Origin: Bacilli bacterium
GTDB taxonomy: Bacteria > Bacillota_I > Bacilli_A > RF39 > UBA660
Assembly: GCA_017938725.1 (NCBI GenBank)
Contig: JAGBAW010000007.1
Coordinates: forward strand, 1 to 32,977
DNA length: 32,977 bases
Direction: 5' to 3'
Shown here: positions 21,539 to 29,984 of the stretch, in pieces
Layout: the number at the start of each line of letters is the position of its first letter
Numbering within the stretch: the stretch's first letter is position 1
The notes under the pieces: generated by a model
Databases searched by the model: none
Told to the model about the DNA's origin: nothing
The model's input: the letters and a program-made list of their open reading frames with translations, nothing else
Translations under genes and position numbers: made by a program

Positions 21539-22085
21539 TATATTAGAAGCAATATTATTTGCAGTAGGCGATGAAGGACTTACCAAAAAAGAAATATCAA
21601 ATATACTTGAAATTGAAGAAGGTAAGGTAAATGACGAATTAAAAAAATTAGAAAAAATATATGAAAATAGGGGTATTGAACTTAAACTTTTAGGTAACAA
21701 ATATAAGCTTATTACAAAGTCAGAATATAAAGATTATATAAAGAAATTAACAGATGAAGTTAGTAATAATCTTAGTAAATCTGCACTTGAAACTCTTGCA
21801 ATAATTGCATATAATGAACCAATTACAAGAATGCAAATAGATGAAATAAGAGGTGTTAATTCATCACAGATGATTAGAAATTTGTTATCAAAAGGATTTA
21901 TAGAGGATATGGGTAAAAGTGATTTGCCAGGTAGACCACTATTATATAAGACTACTAATCATTTTTTAGATTATTTTAATCTTTCTACAAAAGAAGATTT
22001 ACCTAAGATAAATTTAGAAGAAATAGAAGTACTTGAAGATGATGACTTATTTCTAACTAGATATAAAGAAGAAGGTGAAGTATGA
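21531..22085 (+). CDS. scpB: Segregation and condensation protein B
   Basis: Forms a dimer of two winged-helix domains that binds the centre of ScpA in the SMC complex. The 184 residues include SILEAILFAVGDEGLTKKEI at the start and ALETLAIIAYNEPITRMQID (about 90-110), the most conserved part of the family, then GLPGRPLLY-like DLPGRPLLYKTTNHFLDYF. I start it at the ATG (21531), with AAGGTG upstream; the longer in-frame GTG overlaps that site. The stop overlaps the next ATG by four bases. Confidence 0.96.
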   Translation: MSSILEAILFAVGDEGLTKKEISNILEIEEGKVNDELKKLEKIYENRGIELKLLGNKYKLITKSEYKDYIKKLTDEVSNNLSKSALETLAIIAYNEPITRMQIDEIRGVNSSQMIRNLLSKGFIEDMGKSDLPGRPLLYKTTNHFLDYFNLSTKEDLPKINLEEIEVLEDDDLFLTRYKEEGEV

Positions 22086-22738
22086 TAGGAGTTTTACTAG
22101 CAAGCAAAGAAGAATGGAATGTTTTGCTTAATGTTTATAATATAAGTGAGGATTACTTAGAAAAATATCCTTATGGAGAATTTTATAGGACTAATTTTAA
22201 TGGTAAAGATATAGTATTTTATAGAAGTGGGGCAAGAAAAATAAATGCAGCAGCTTCAACCCAGTACATGATAGATAGATTTTCTTTAGAAAAAGTAATA
22301 ATTATAGGAACATGTACAGCAGTAAATGATAGTTATGATTATAATGATATATTAATACCTAACAAAATAATTGATTATGATTATGTAATTAGAGAATTAT
22401 CATTTAATATAGATGATAGTAGCTTTATTGAATTACCTGAGGCAAATATTTCTTTAGAATATGTGGACGGAATACTTGGCTCTTCAGATAAAGCACTCGT
22501 AATGTGGAAAGATTTAACTTACTTAGCAAGTGTTGGTATAGATGCATCAGATATGGAATCTTATGCAGTTTGTAAGGTATGTATGAATAATAATATAGGA
22601 TTTAATATAATTAAGGGTATATCCGATAGACCAATGAAAAGTGAAAATGGTTATGATGAACAATTAGAAGTATATGAAGAAAATACTCCTATAGTAATGA
22701 AAAAGGTAATTGAAGATTATCTTCCAGAGGTGTTGTAA
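22082..22738 (+). CDS. Phosphorylase-superfamily protein, MTA/SAH nucleosidase-like
   Basis: Likely cleaves the glycosidic bond of 5'-methylthioadenosine or S-adenosylhomocysteine, recycling products of methylation. The 218 residues match the PNP/UDP phosphorylase fold: a first strand IGVLLASKEEW with an acidic pair near the start, IIIGTCTAVN (about 74-83), the ribose-binding Met-Glu in ASDMESYAV (about 154-162), and GISDRP (about 178-183), whose Asp would be the general acid. Motif spacing fits, but GTCTAVN differs from the usual GxAGG, so it could be a purine or uridine phosphorylase relative. Four-base overlaps join it to scpB and one-base overlap to the lipoprotein gene. Confidence 0.7.
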   Translation: MIGVLLASKEEWNVLLNVYNISEDYLEKYPYGEFYRTNFNGKDIVFYRSGARKINAAASTQYMIDRFSLEKVIIIGTCTAVNDSYDYNDILIPNKIIDYDYVIRELSFNIDDSSFIELPEANISLEYVDGILGSSDKALVMWKDLTYLASVGIDASDMESYAVCKVCMNNNIGFNIIKGISDRPMKSENGYDEQLEVYEENTPIVMKKVIEDYLPEVL

Positions 22739-23244
22739 TGAAAAAAAGTAAGATATTTATAGTGGCTTTAATATTATTAGCTATGTTTACAATAATCGGG
22801 TGTAATAAGAATGATGATAGTAAAAAGGTAGATACCAGTTCGAGTATAGAAAAGGAAAAAAATACTTACATAAAATTCGTAAAGGAATTAAAAAAGGTAA
22901 AAGAGTCAAGTGAAGAATTGCCATTTGATATAAATGTGAGTTATGATAAATTAGATGATGAAGAAATTAGATATCAGGTTGTTATTGACAATCCAAAAGT
23001 AGAATTAAAAGAAATAAAGGCTCTTGCAATACACGATAAACAAACAGATGATGTATTTCCAAGCGTAGGAATATTTGATAGTATAGTAGATTTAAGTACA
23101 TCTTCCAATTCTAAGGGTATAATACTCGTAGGGTATATTCCATATGATGGAAATATAGATGATTTTGATTGTGAGATAAAGGTATTAATTTCATATATAA
23201 AAGATGAAAATAAAATAACAAGCTATTATGTGACAAAAAAATAG
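22738..23244 (+). CDS. Lipoprotein of unknown function
   Basis: A 168-residue secreted protein: basic start MKKSK, hydrophobic core and lipobox TIIGC with C22 the lipidated residue. A Lys/Ser/Asp-rich linker precedes a beta-rich domain of about 110 residues (DINVSYDKLDDEEIRYQVVI, cited to 20 residues), which resembles no family I know. It begins at the last base of the upstream stop (TAATG) with AGAGGTG upstream, so it is the last member of the scpA-scpB operon. Its stop codon is in a terminator. Confidence 0.7.
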   Translation: MKKSKIFIVALILLAMFTIIGCNKNDDSKKVDTSSSIEKEKNTYIKFVKELKKVKESSEELPFDINVSYDKLDDEEIRYQVVIDNPKVELKEIKALAIHDKQTDDVFPSVGIFDSIVDLSTSSNSKGIILVGYIPYDGNIDDFDCEIKVLISYIKDENKITSYYVTKK

Positions 23245-23251
23245 CTTTTTT
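23221..23251 (+). terminator. Terminator of the scpAB operon, containing the last stop codon
   Basis: AGCTATT (23221-23227) and AATAGCT (23240-23246) followed by T. The lipoprotein gene's TAG (23242-23244) is inside the 3' arm, so the last codons form the hairpin. Confidence 0.75.
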
Positions 23252-23254
23252 ATT

Positions 23255-23263
23255 TGTTATAAT
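23255..23263 (+). promoter_or_regulatory. Extended -10 promoter before cse60
   Basis: TGTTATAAT fits TGnTATAAT, a housekeeping-type box, 16 bases before the cse60 ATG. I saw no clear mother-cell (sigma E) promoter. Confidence 0.45.
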
Positions 23264-23278
23264 TTACTTGGTGATAAT

Positions 23279-23446
23279 ATGAAAGTTAAAATATTTGATG
23301 AATCTCATGAATCTGATTTAGAAGCATCTGTTAATGCATTTTTAAGTGAACATAAGGATATTGTAGATATAAAATACCAGGTTAGTATAGCTATGTTTTC
23401 TGAAGAGCAAATATATTGTTTTTCTGCTATGATTATTTATAAATAA
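23279..23446 (+). CDS. cse60: Sporulation protein Cse60 family
   Basis: A small gene of 55 residues, MKVKIFDESHESDLEASVNAF at the start (cited up to the first 20) and a C-terminus ending QIYCFSAMIIYK. This matches the Cse60 family, known from Bacillus as a sigma E-controlled gene of unknown function made in the mother cell. GGTG precedes the ATG. It is convergent with the Met/Asn/Pro-rich gene, with which it shares a terminator. It supports sporulation capacity in the genome, in line with the spo genes at 9012-11828. Its box at 23255 looks like a housekeeping -10, so its control may differ from Bacillus. Confidence 0.8.
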   Translation: MKVKIFDESHESDLEASVNAFLSEHKDIVDIKYQVSIAMFSEEQIYCFSAMIIYK

Positions 23447-23450
23447 AAAA

Positions 23451-23473
23451 CACCATTTTTAATGGTGGCTTTT
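23451..23473. terminator. Bidirectional terminator between convergent genes
   Basis: CACCATT (23451-23457) and AATGGTG (23461-23467) pair perfectly around TTT, with A residues before and T after, so it works for both strands. Confidence 0.85.
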
Positions 23474-23797
23474 TTACATTATATTCATAGAGTTTTGATA
23501 TGAAGCGTTTATATAATCGCTAGACATCTCTGTATAATCTACTGCTTTAGGATATATATTATTTTGTAGTCTTTGAATGCTAGTTTCTAGGTTTTGAACC
23601 TTTTTTTCTAAAGCAGACACTCTTGATTCTAACTGATTATAACTATTCATGTTATTGTTATTTTGATACATTCCCATATTAGGAATCATACCCATTGGCG
23701 CAGGCATTACAGGCATATTAGGGTATTGCATACTCATAGCGTTATATGATTCAAAAGCGGGTCTTTCATCATATACCACAGTTTTATCGTAATTCAT
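23474..23797 (-). CDS. Met/Asn/Pro-rich coiled-coil protein, unknown function
   Basis: The 107 residues have three parts. Residues 1-25 are polar. Residues about 26-52 are low-complexity, rich in Met, Pro, Asn, Gly and Gln (PNMPVMPAPMGMIPNMGMY). Residues about 56-82 form a heptad coiled coil (LESRVSALEKKVQNLETSIQ), followed by a Tyr/Ser/Asn-rich tail. There is no signal peptide. The ribosome site AAGGAGG is strong. Such composition is seen in spore coat and outer-layer proteins, and it is convergent with cse60, so a coat role is possible, but this is only inference from composition and position. Confidence 0.55.
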   Translation of the reverse strand: MNYDKTVVYDERPAFESYNAMSMQYPNMPVMPAPMGMIPNMGMYQNNNNMNSYNQLESRVSALEKKVQNLETSIQRLQNNIYPKAVDYTEMSSDYINASYQNSMNIM

Positions 23798-23886
23798 AAA
23801 TTACCTCCTTAATTTGTTTCATTTTATTCTATGCTTTTGTTTATTTTTTGTCTGGGCTATTGTATAATATTACTAGGTGAATAATT

Positions 23887-24519
23887 ATGAGACTTAGAAA
23901 TGTTAAAGGCGCAAATGAAATTATAGAAAAATCAAAATATATAATTTTAAATCCAGAAAGTAAAAAAAGTAATTGGAATAAAGTATTTAATAATGAGAAT
24001 CCTATCAATATAGAAATAGGGATGGGGAAAGGTGATTTTATAATAAGTATGGCAGAAAATAATCCTGATGTTAATTTTATAGGTATTGAAATGTATGATA
24101 GTGTTATAGTTAAAGCCATAGAAAAATTAGAAAATAAAAATATTCCAAACTTAAGATTAATAAGAATGGACGCCAGATTAATAGAGAATGTATTTGATAA
24201 AGAAATAAATATTATCTATTTAAATTTTTCAGACCCATGGCCTAAGAAAAGAAATGCTAAAAGAAGACTTACACATGAAAGATTTCTAAATAGATACGAA
24301 AATATATTTAAAAATGAAAAGGTAATTTATATGAAAACTGATAATACTCATTTATTTGAGTTTTCAATTGAATCATTAAGTAATTATGGATATAAATTAA
24401 AAAATATATCACTTGATTTAAATAATAGTGATTTTAGTGGAAATATAATGACTGAATATGAAAAAAAATTTAGTAGTAGGGGTGTAAAAATAAATAGACT
24501 TGAAGCATATAAAGATTGA
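23887..24519 (+). CDS. trmB: tRNA (guanine-N7-)-methyltransferase
   Basis: Methylates G46 of tRNAs with S-adenosylmethionine. The 210 residues contain the SAM-binding loop IEIGMGKGDFI (about 40-50), FIGIEMYDSVI for the second strand, and the TrmB signature NFSDPWPKKRNAKRRLTH (about 116-133), followed by RFL. The C-terminal YEKKFSSRGVKINRLE is also characteristic. A TATAAT lies at 23863-23868. It is a normal-length housekeeping gene, transcribed apart from the coiled-coil gene on the other strand. Confidence 0.95.
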   Translation: MRLRNVKGANEIIEKSKYIILNPESKKSNWNKVFNNENPINIEIGMGKGDFIISMAENNPDVNFIGIEMYDSVIVKAIEKLENKNIPNLRLIRMDARLIENVFDKEINIIYLNFSDPWPKKRNAKRRLTHERFLNRYENIFKNEKVIYMKTDNTHLFEFSIESLSNYGYKLKNISLDLNNSDFSGNIMTEYEKKFSSRGVKINRLEAYKD

Positions 24520-24568
24520 TTAAATACAATTTTTATGGTAATATTAATAAAAATAAGGAGGATAAAAA

Positions 24569-25003
24569 GTGAAAAAAATTTTAAAGGTTACATTAGTAGC
24601 TTTGATTATGCTAGTGTTAAGTGGATGTACTAAGAAATATGATAAGCTAACTTATACGACATATAATGAATATTTTAATAATAAGGATGGATATACAATT
24701 ATAGATAAATCATCAGATTATGATATTGATATTATTAGATACATAGAAGCTGGTGATGGCAATGTTCAAATGATTTATATCGAATTTGATACAGAGGATA
24801 ATGCAATTAACTATGTTAAAGACCAATATAGTGATACTCCTGGATATAAATTAAAGTTAAAAGATGATTATTCTTATGTAAAAAGTACAAAAGATAAATA
24901 TTTTAAATTATACAGAGTAGATAATGTTGTTGTAAGCGCATTAACAATGGACAAAAAATATAAGAAAAATATTAATTCAATATTAAAGGATTTAGGTTAT
25001 TAA
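24569..25003 (+). CDS. Lipoprotein of unknown function
   Basis: A 144-residue protein with a GTG start, chosen because AAGGAGG lies at the right distance and no ATG is near. Signal peptide 1-19, lipobox LVLSGC with C20 as the anchor. The mature part starts TKKYDKLTYTTYNEYFNN and has the look of a small alpha/beta domain (helix, then IIRYIEAGDGNVQMIYIEF). I do not recognise the family. It ends at a TAA inside a palindromic terminator. Likely outer face of the membrane. Confidence 0.7.
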   Translation: MKKILKVTLVALIMLVLSGCTKKYDKLTYTTYNEYFNNKDGYTIIDKSSDYDIDIIRYIEAGDGNVQMIYIEFDTEDNAINYVKDQYSDTPGYKLKLKDDYSYVKSTKDKYFKLYRVDNVVVSALTMDKKYKKNINSILKDLGY

Positions 25004-25015
25004 TAACCTTTTTTA
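24994..25015 (+). terminator. Palindromic terminator containing a lipoprotein stop codon
   Basis: AGGTTATT (24994-25001) directly followed by AATAACCT (25002-25009), then T. The TAA at 25001-25003 spans the centre of the hairpin. Confidence 0.8.
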
Positions 25016-25027
25016 AGTGAGGAAAAT

Positions 25028-26512
25028 ATGAATAAAATTTTGCTTTGTATTTTAGATGGAGTTGGAATAAGTGAAGATAATAAAGGTGATGCATTTGCAA
25101 ATGCAAATACCCCAAACATAGATAAATTATTAAAAATTTATCCACATAAAAACATAAATGCATCAGGCACTTATGTAGGACTTCCAAATGGCCAGATGGG
25201 AAATAGTGAAGTTGGTCATTTGACAATAGGAGCTGGCAGAATAATATATCAATCGTTAGAATTAATTAACCAAAAGATAAAAAATGAGGAGTTTTATTCA
25301 AATGAATCATTTTTAAATGCTATAAAGCATGCCAAAGATAATAATTCAAAACTTCATATATTAGGATTACTTAGCGATGGTGGAGTTCATTCACACATAA
25401 ATCATATAAAGGCATTATTAAAACTATGTTATATAGAAAATTTCTCTGATGTATATTTTCATTTGTTCACAGATGGAAGAGATACATATAAGGAAAGTTC
25501 TATATCATATTTATATGAACTAACAGAAGAAATAAAAAAATATAAAATTGGAACAATAAGTACTATATCTGGTAGATATTATGCAATGGATAGAGATAAA
25601 AGATATGATAGAGTAAAGAAATGCTATGATGCAATGGTCAATAATGTTGGTAATAAATCAAACAATTATAATAAATATATTATGGAAAGTTATAAAAAAA
25701 ATATAACAGATGAGTTTATAGAACCATGTATATTTGATAATAATGGAAATATAGAAGAAGGCGATAGTATAATATGGGCCAATTTTAGATCCGATCGTGC
25801 AATTCAAATATTAAGCGCTTTAACAAATAGTGATTTTAATGAGTTTGAAGTAACTAGATTTAAAAATTTATATCTAACAACGATGATGTATGTATCTGAT
25901 AATATTAAATCTGATATAGCATTTAAAAAGGATACCATAGATAATACATTAGGCATATATTTATCTAAACAATCAAAAAGTCAACTAAGAATAGCAGAAA
26001 CAGAAAAATATGCTCATGTAACTTACTTTTTTGATGGTGGTAGAGATTTAGAATTAGATGGATGCAGAAGAATACTTATTCCATCACCTAAAGTTCCTAC
26101 ATATGATATAAAACCACAAATGAGTGCCTATGAAATAACAGATAAATTACTTACAGAAATGGATAATAATTATGATTTTATATTATTAAACTTTGCAAAT
26201 GGAGATATGGTTGGTCATACTGGTAATTATGACGCTACAATTAAGGCTGTTGAAACTGTTGATTCAATGATTGGTAAATTATATAATAAATGTAAAGAGG
26301 AAAAATACATATTGATAATAACTGCAGACCATGGCAATTGCGAGTCTATGATGGATAAAGAAAACAATATAATAACGAGCCATACAAAAAATAAAGTACC
26401 ATTTATTTTATGCAATAAAAATGCTAATATCGATAGTGTTGATAAATTATCAGATATCGCACCATTTATACTTAATTTAATGAATTTAAAAATACCTAAT
26501 GAAATGAAATAG
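25028..26512 (+). CDS. gpmI: 2,3-bisphosphoglycerate-independent phosphoglycerate mutase
   Basis: Interconverts 3- and 2-phosphoglycerate in glycolysis with two manganese ions. The 494 residues contain ILDGVG (D10, metal ligand), the phosphoserine loop GQMGNSEVGHL with S60, FTDGRDT, then DRDKRYDRV, then the metal-binding NFANGDMVGHTG, TADHGNCE and HTKNKVPF near the C-terminus. The length is slightly below the usual 510. GAGG is upstream of the ATG. The motif DGWG is DGVG here. Essential glycolytic enzyme, not linked to other glycolytic genes in this window. Confidence 0.95.
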   Translation: MNKILLCILDGVGISEDNKGDAFANANTPNIDKLLKIYPHKNINASGTYVGLPNGQMGNSEVGHLTIGAGRIIYQSLELINQKIKNEEFYSNESFLNAIKHAKDNNSKLHILGLLSDGGVHSHINHIKALLKLCYIENFSDVYFHLFTDGRDTYKESSISYLYELTEEIKKYKIGTISTISGRYYAMDRDKRYDRVKKCYDAMVNNVGNKSNNYNKYIMESYKKNITDEFIEPCIFDNNGNIEEGDSIIWANFRSDRAIQILSALTNSDFNEFEVTRFKNLYLTTMMYVSDNIKSDIAFKKDTIDNTLGIYLSKQSKSQLRIAETEKYAHVTYFFDGGRDLELDGCRRILIPSPKVPTYDIKPQMSAYEITDKLLTEMDNNYDFILLNFANGDMVGHTGNYDATIKAVETVDSMIGKLYNKCKEEKYILIITADHGNCESMMDKENNIITSHTKNKVPFILCNKNANIDSVDKLSDIAPFILNLMNLKIPNEMK

Positions 26513-26518
26513 TTTTTG

Positions 26519-26527
26519 TGGTATAAT
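26519..26527 (+). promoter_or_regulatory. Extended -10 promoter for the sortase gene
   Basis: TGGTATAAT fits TGnTATAAT, just after the gpmI stop. No clear -35. Confidence 0.55.
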
Positions 26528-26550
26528 TTTTCTAGAATGGAGAGGGCTAT

Positions 26551-27144
26551 ATGAAAAAGTTATTGAATATACTTATATTTTTGTTTATTTTTTCATTATA
26601 TTTCATAACTTTTTTAATGATTTATGATAATTTTAGGGAAAGAAAACTAAATAGTCAAGAAAAGAATGCTTTAGAATTATTTGAGAAAAAAATTGATGAA
26701 AAAAAGCAAGTAGAAGAAAATCAAAGTGGATCATATACAATAAGTTATAACGGATATACGATACTTGGTACAATAGAGATACCTAAAGTAGGAATTAGTA
26801 CTGTAATATTAAAAGAACATACATATGCCGCTATGAATATAGGAGCAATTAAAACATATGGTGTTGACTTGAATGAAAAAGGTGGTTTTGTAATATCTGC
26901 TCATAATTTTAGAGGAAGAACACCATTTTTCTATCCTATTAGGCTATTAAAAGAGAATGATAAAATTATAATAACAGATAATAAAGGAAGAACAATGGAA
27001 TATCTTGTTTATTCTGTAAGCAGATATGTAAATCCAAATGATGTAAGTTACTTGCAAAAAACTGATGATTATCATGTTACTATTGTTACATGTGAAGATG
27101 GTGGGAAAAGTAGAATAGTTGTAAAGGCTCATATTATCGAATAA
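26551..27144 (+). CDS. Sortase-family transpeptidase
   Basis: A membrane-held cysteine transpeptidase that joins surface proteins or pilins to the wall or to one another. The 197 residues have one membrane segment (about 5-25), a charged stalk and the sortase fold with H118 in VISAHNFRG, C181 in TIVTCEDGG and R188 in KSRIV, the full catalytic triad. The sequence resembles class D/E-like sortases, but the class is uncertain. No LPxTG-type protein is in this window, so the substrates lie elsewhere. GGAGAGG precedes the ATG. Confidence 0.88.
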   Translation: MKKLLNILIFLFIFSLYFITFLMIYDNFRERKLNSQEKNALELFEKKIDEKKQVEENQSGSYTISYNGYTILGTIEIPKVGISTVILKEHTYAAMNIGAIKTYGVDLNEKGGFVISAHNFRGRTPFFYPIRLLKENDKIIITDNKGRTMEYLVYSVSRYVNPNDVSYLQKTDDYHVTIVTCEDGGKSRIVVKAHIIE

Positions 27145-27204
27145 TAGTTATTTTTATATATTTTCTAGTTAAATTAATATTTATATAGTATGAATTAAAT
27201 CAAT

Positions 27205-27232
27205 AAAAGCATCAATTTGCTTTTTTTTATTT
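27205..27232 (+). terminator. Terminator downstream of the sortase gene
   Basis: AAAAGCA (27205-27211) pairs with TGCTTTT (27218-27224) around TCAATT, followed by T. Confidence 0.82.
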
Positions 27233-27274
27233 CGATAATGTGGTATTATATAATAAAAGAATAGGAGGAATAGT

Positions 27275-29095
27275 ATGGATAATAAGCATTTAGATGATTA
27301 TGATGAAGATTTACCCTTTTCTCCTTATATTGATGACAGTAGTACAAAGCAGGATAATAAAAGTGAAGAAATTGAGAATATATTTACTATGAAAAACGAC
27401 TCAGGTTTAGATAATATTGAACAGGTAGATATAAATAATAAAAATATAGAACAGCAAGAAAATAATATTGAAAAATTAACCGAGGGAAAAAATTCATATA
27501 ATAATCTAGTATATAATGTAGATATAAAAAAGAATAAAGAAAAAAAATCTGGAAAAATATATAAAAAAATAAGGCTTTTACCAGTTATTTCATTTTTATT
27601 TGTATTTGGACTTGGTGTTTATATTTTTGTTAATAATGTTAAAGCTGATGTTATAAATTTAATAAAGATTGAAGAGAACTATAAAGTAGGATATATAAAT
27701 AATGATGGAGAAGTCATAGTAAAACCTAAATATCTATATGGAACTGATTATTATAATGGGTATGCAGTTGTTAAAAATTACAATAGTTTATATGGAATAC
27801 TAAATGGTAAAGGTAATACGAAAATAGCATTTGGAAATATTTTTTCAGCTGTTTTATATGGTGATAGATATATTGTTAGTAAATTTACTAATGAAGGACT
27901 AAAGATGGGCATATTAGATAAAAATTTATATGAGATAACCAGATTTAAATATGATAATATTTCATATTTAAAATCGGGGATATTTGTATTTAATAGAGAT
28001 GAAACCATGGGGATTATGAATAATGATGGTAAGGAAATATATACATATAAAGTAGATGAAGTAGATGATAGAAATATATCTATTGATGTATCCAATATAG
28101 ACGATGATTCAAATACTGATATATATGCTAAGGTAAAAGTAAATGCTTCTTCTACAATAATAAATACAAATACTGGTAAAGAAGTGTATAAATACACATT
28201 AGAAGATATAAATGTACTTGATAATAACGTTTTTTATATAAAGAATGAGCAAGGTAACAATAAATACTTTATTATAAAGGATGACAAAGTAGTATTTGAA
28301 AGCGAGGAATATAAAAGAGTTAGGATTGAAAATCTAAATTCTGATATAGCTATTGCAATAAAAGAGGATACCACTATTGACTATATTAATCTATTAACTA
28401 AGGAGAAAATAAATAGCAATGAAAATATAAAGTATACATATTCAGATGGTGTAATACTTGAAGAAAGCTATAATTTTAAAACTGATAAGAATGAATATAC
28501 TATTTTTACACCTACTAAAACATTAGGAGTATTTACAGATTTAAATCCATTAGATGATACATTTGTAAATGGATATATGAAAGTTAACACATCTAATAAT
28601 AAATATAATTTTGTAAATAAGAATGGTGAAAAAATATTAAAAAAAGAATATGATTTTGTAGATAACTTTAATAAATATGGATTTGCATTAGTACAAAATG
28701 ACAGTGAATATGGTGTTATTAATAAAAATGGTAAAGAAATAATAAATACTAAATATGAGGAAATATTAACCTTAGATGATGATTTATTTAATACTATTAA
28801 AAAAAGAAATAAACAAGAATTATTTATTTTTAAACAAAATAATAAATATGGTATAATTAATTCAAGTGGTAATGTTGTACTAAAAGCTATATATGATGAT
28901 TTTGTGGTAGTTACAGCAAAGTATCCAATAATAAAAGCTATATATAATAATGAAGCAGTTATAATAAATTTAGATACATTAAAAGAATTAACTATAAAAG
29001 TAACTAATGATGTACAAGTTTATGATAATTATATAATTTCATCAAATAGCTATTATAACTATAATGGTGATTTAATATATAATGTGGGAGGTTAA
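27275..29095 (+). CDS. WG-repeat membrane protein
   Basis: The 606 residues begin with a 95-residue acidic, polar cytoplasmic segment, then KKIR and one membrane helix (101-121, LLPVISFLFVFGLGVYIFVNN). The rest, outside the cell, is a chain of WG-type beta repeats (about 135-600) with motifs such as VGYINNDGEVIVKPKY, YGVINKNGKEIINTKYEE and YGIINSSGNVVLKAIYDDF. WG repeats occur in many bacterial proteins of unclear function and probably form a propeller-like or solenoid surface for binding. A TATAAT (27249-27254) and AGGAGG precede the ATG. The stop lies next to the pilin-like gene, whose ribosome site is inside this gene's end. Confidence 0.8.
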   Translation: MDNKHLDDYDEDLPFSPYIDDSSTKQDNKSEEIENIFTMKNDSGLDNIEQVDINNKNIEQQENNIEKLTEGKNSYNNLVYNVDIKKNKEKKSGKIYKKIRLLPVISFLFVFGLGVYIFVNNVKADVINLIKIEENYKVGYINNDGEVIVKPKYLYGTDYYNGYAVVKNYNSLYGILNGKGNTKIAFGNIFSAVLYGDRYIVSKFTNEGLKMGILDKNLYEITRFKYDNISYLKSGIFVFNRDETMGIMNNDGKEIYTYKVDEVDDRNISIDVSNIDDDSNTDIYAKVKVNASSTIINTNTGKEVYKYTLEDINVLDNNVFYIKNEQGNNKYFIIKDDKVVFESEEYKRVRIENLNSDIAIAIKEDTTIDYINLLTKEKINSNENIKYTYSDGVILEESYNFKTDKNEYTIFTPTKTLGVFTDLNPLDDTFVNGYMKVNTSNNKYNFVNKNGEKILKKEYDFVDNFNKYGFALVQNDSEYGVINKNGKEIINTKYEEILTLDDDLFNTIKKRNKQELFIFKQNNKYGIINSSGNVVLKAIYDDFVVVTAKYPIIKAIYNNEAVIINLDTLKELTIKVTNDVQVYDNYIISSNSYYNYNGDLIYNVGG

Positions 29096-29096
29096 T

Positions 29097-29945
29097 ATGA
29101 AAAAGGGTTATACTTTGATAGAAATATTAGCGGTTATAGCAATACTCGCTGTTATAGGCGCGATAGCATACCCAAAAATAGCTGATTTAATAGATATGTC
29201 AAAAATAAATGCATATAGTGCTGCAAGAAAAAATATTATAGAAAGTGCAAAACTTAAATATTTAGCTGATGTTAATTCAAATGTTGTTACTGAGTATAAG
29301 GTTGTTGATCTTATTGATGAGGGATATATAAGTAAAGATACAAAAAATCCTTTAACTAATGATGAATATAGTGATCAGACGAAGGTGGTAATAACAAAAG
29401 AAAATGGTAATATAAAGTATGATTATGTTGATGGAAATACTATATATGATGTAGTAAGTAAAAAGAATGATTCTGATGGTATTTATTTAGATAACAATGA
29501 GTATATTTATAGAGGAGAGAATGCTAAAAATTATACATCATTTAATGGTGAAATATATAGAATTATAAAAATAGATTCATATAGGAATACATATTTATTA
29601 AAAGAACAAGGTAATAATGAGATAAATAAAAATGATTTAAAAAATTATATAAATTCATATTATAATGATAATTATAGTGAAGAGTATAAAACAAAAATAA
29701 GCAAATTTGATATATTAGACTATGAAATGTACTTAAATAGCTTTATTGGTAATGAATCTTTTATAACAAATAATAGTAATATATGGGTAAATTATGGCTT
29801 AGAATATAAAATATTAAATAATGTTACAAATACACTAGAAGATAATGATAAAGCAAATGTTACATTTGTTTTAAAGCTAAATAATACTATAACAATAATA
29901 AATGGTAATGGCTCACAGTTAGACCCTTACATAATAGGTGAGTAA
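29097..29945 (+). CDS. Pilin-like protein with N-methylation motif
   Basis: The N-terminal MKKGYTLIEILAVIAILAVI is the prepilin signature: a short basic leader, Gly at the cleavage position, then a Tyr and the conserved Glu five residues after the cut, and a hydrophobic helix (about 8-27). The 282-residue mature protein is long for a pseudopilin. After the helix comes KIADLIDMSKINAYSAARKN, then a soluble domain with EYIYRGENAKNYTSFNGEIY and a Tyr/Asn-rich end. I start it at the ATG 29097, after GGGAGG in the upstream gene. No prepilin peptidase or ATPase is in the window. It probably forms an export-type fibre or surface protein. Confidence 0.8.
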   Translation: MKKGYTLIEILAVIAILAVIGAIAYPKIADLIDMSKINAYSAARKNIIESAKLKYLADVNSNVVTEYKVVDLIDEGYISKDTKNPLTNDEYSDQTKVVITKENGNIKYDYVDGNTIYDVVSKKNDSDGIYLDNNEYIYRGENAKNYTSFNGEIYRIIKIDSYRNTYLLKEQGNNEINKNDLKNYINSYYNDNYSEEYKTKISKFDILDYEMYLNSFIGNESFITNNSNIWVNYGLEYKILNNVTNTLEDNDKANVTFVLKLNNTITIINGNGSQLDPYIIGE

Positions 29946-29972
29946 AATTCCTTTTATGGAGTTTTATTTTTT
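29944..29972 (+). terminator. Terminator overlapping the pilin-like gene's stop
   Basis: AAAATTCC (29944-29951) pairs with GGAGTTTT (29958-29965), one G-U pair, loop TTTTAT, followed by ATTTTTTT. The 5' arm begins inside the TAA stop. Confidence 0.8.
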
Positions 29973-29984
29973 TGTAAAAAATAC

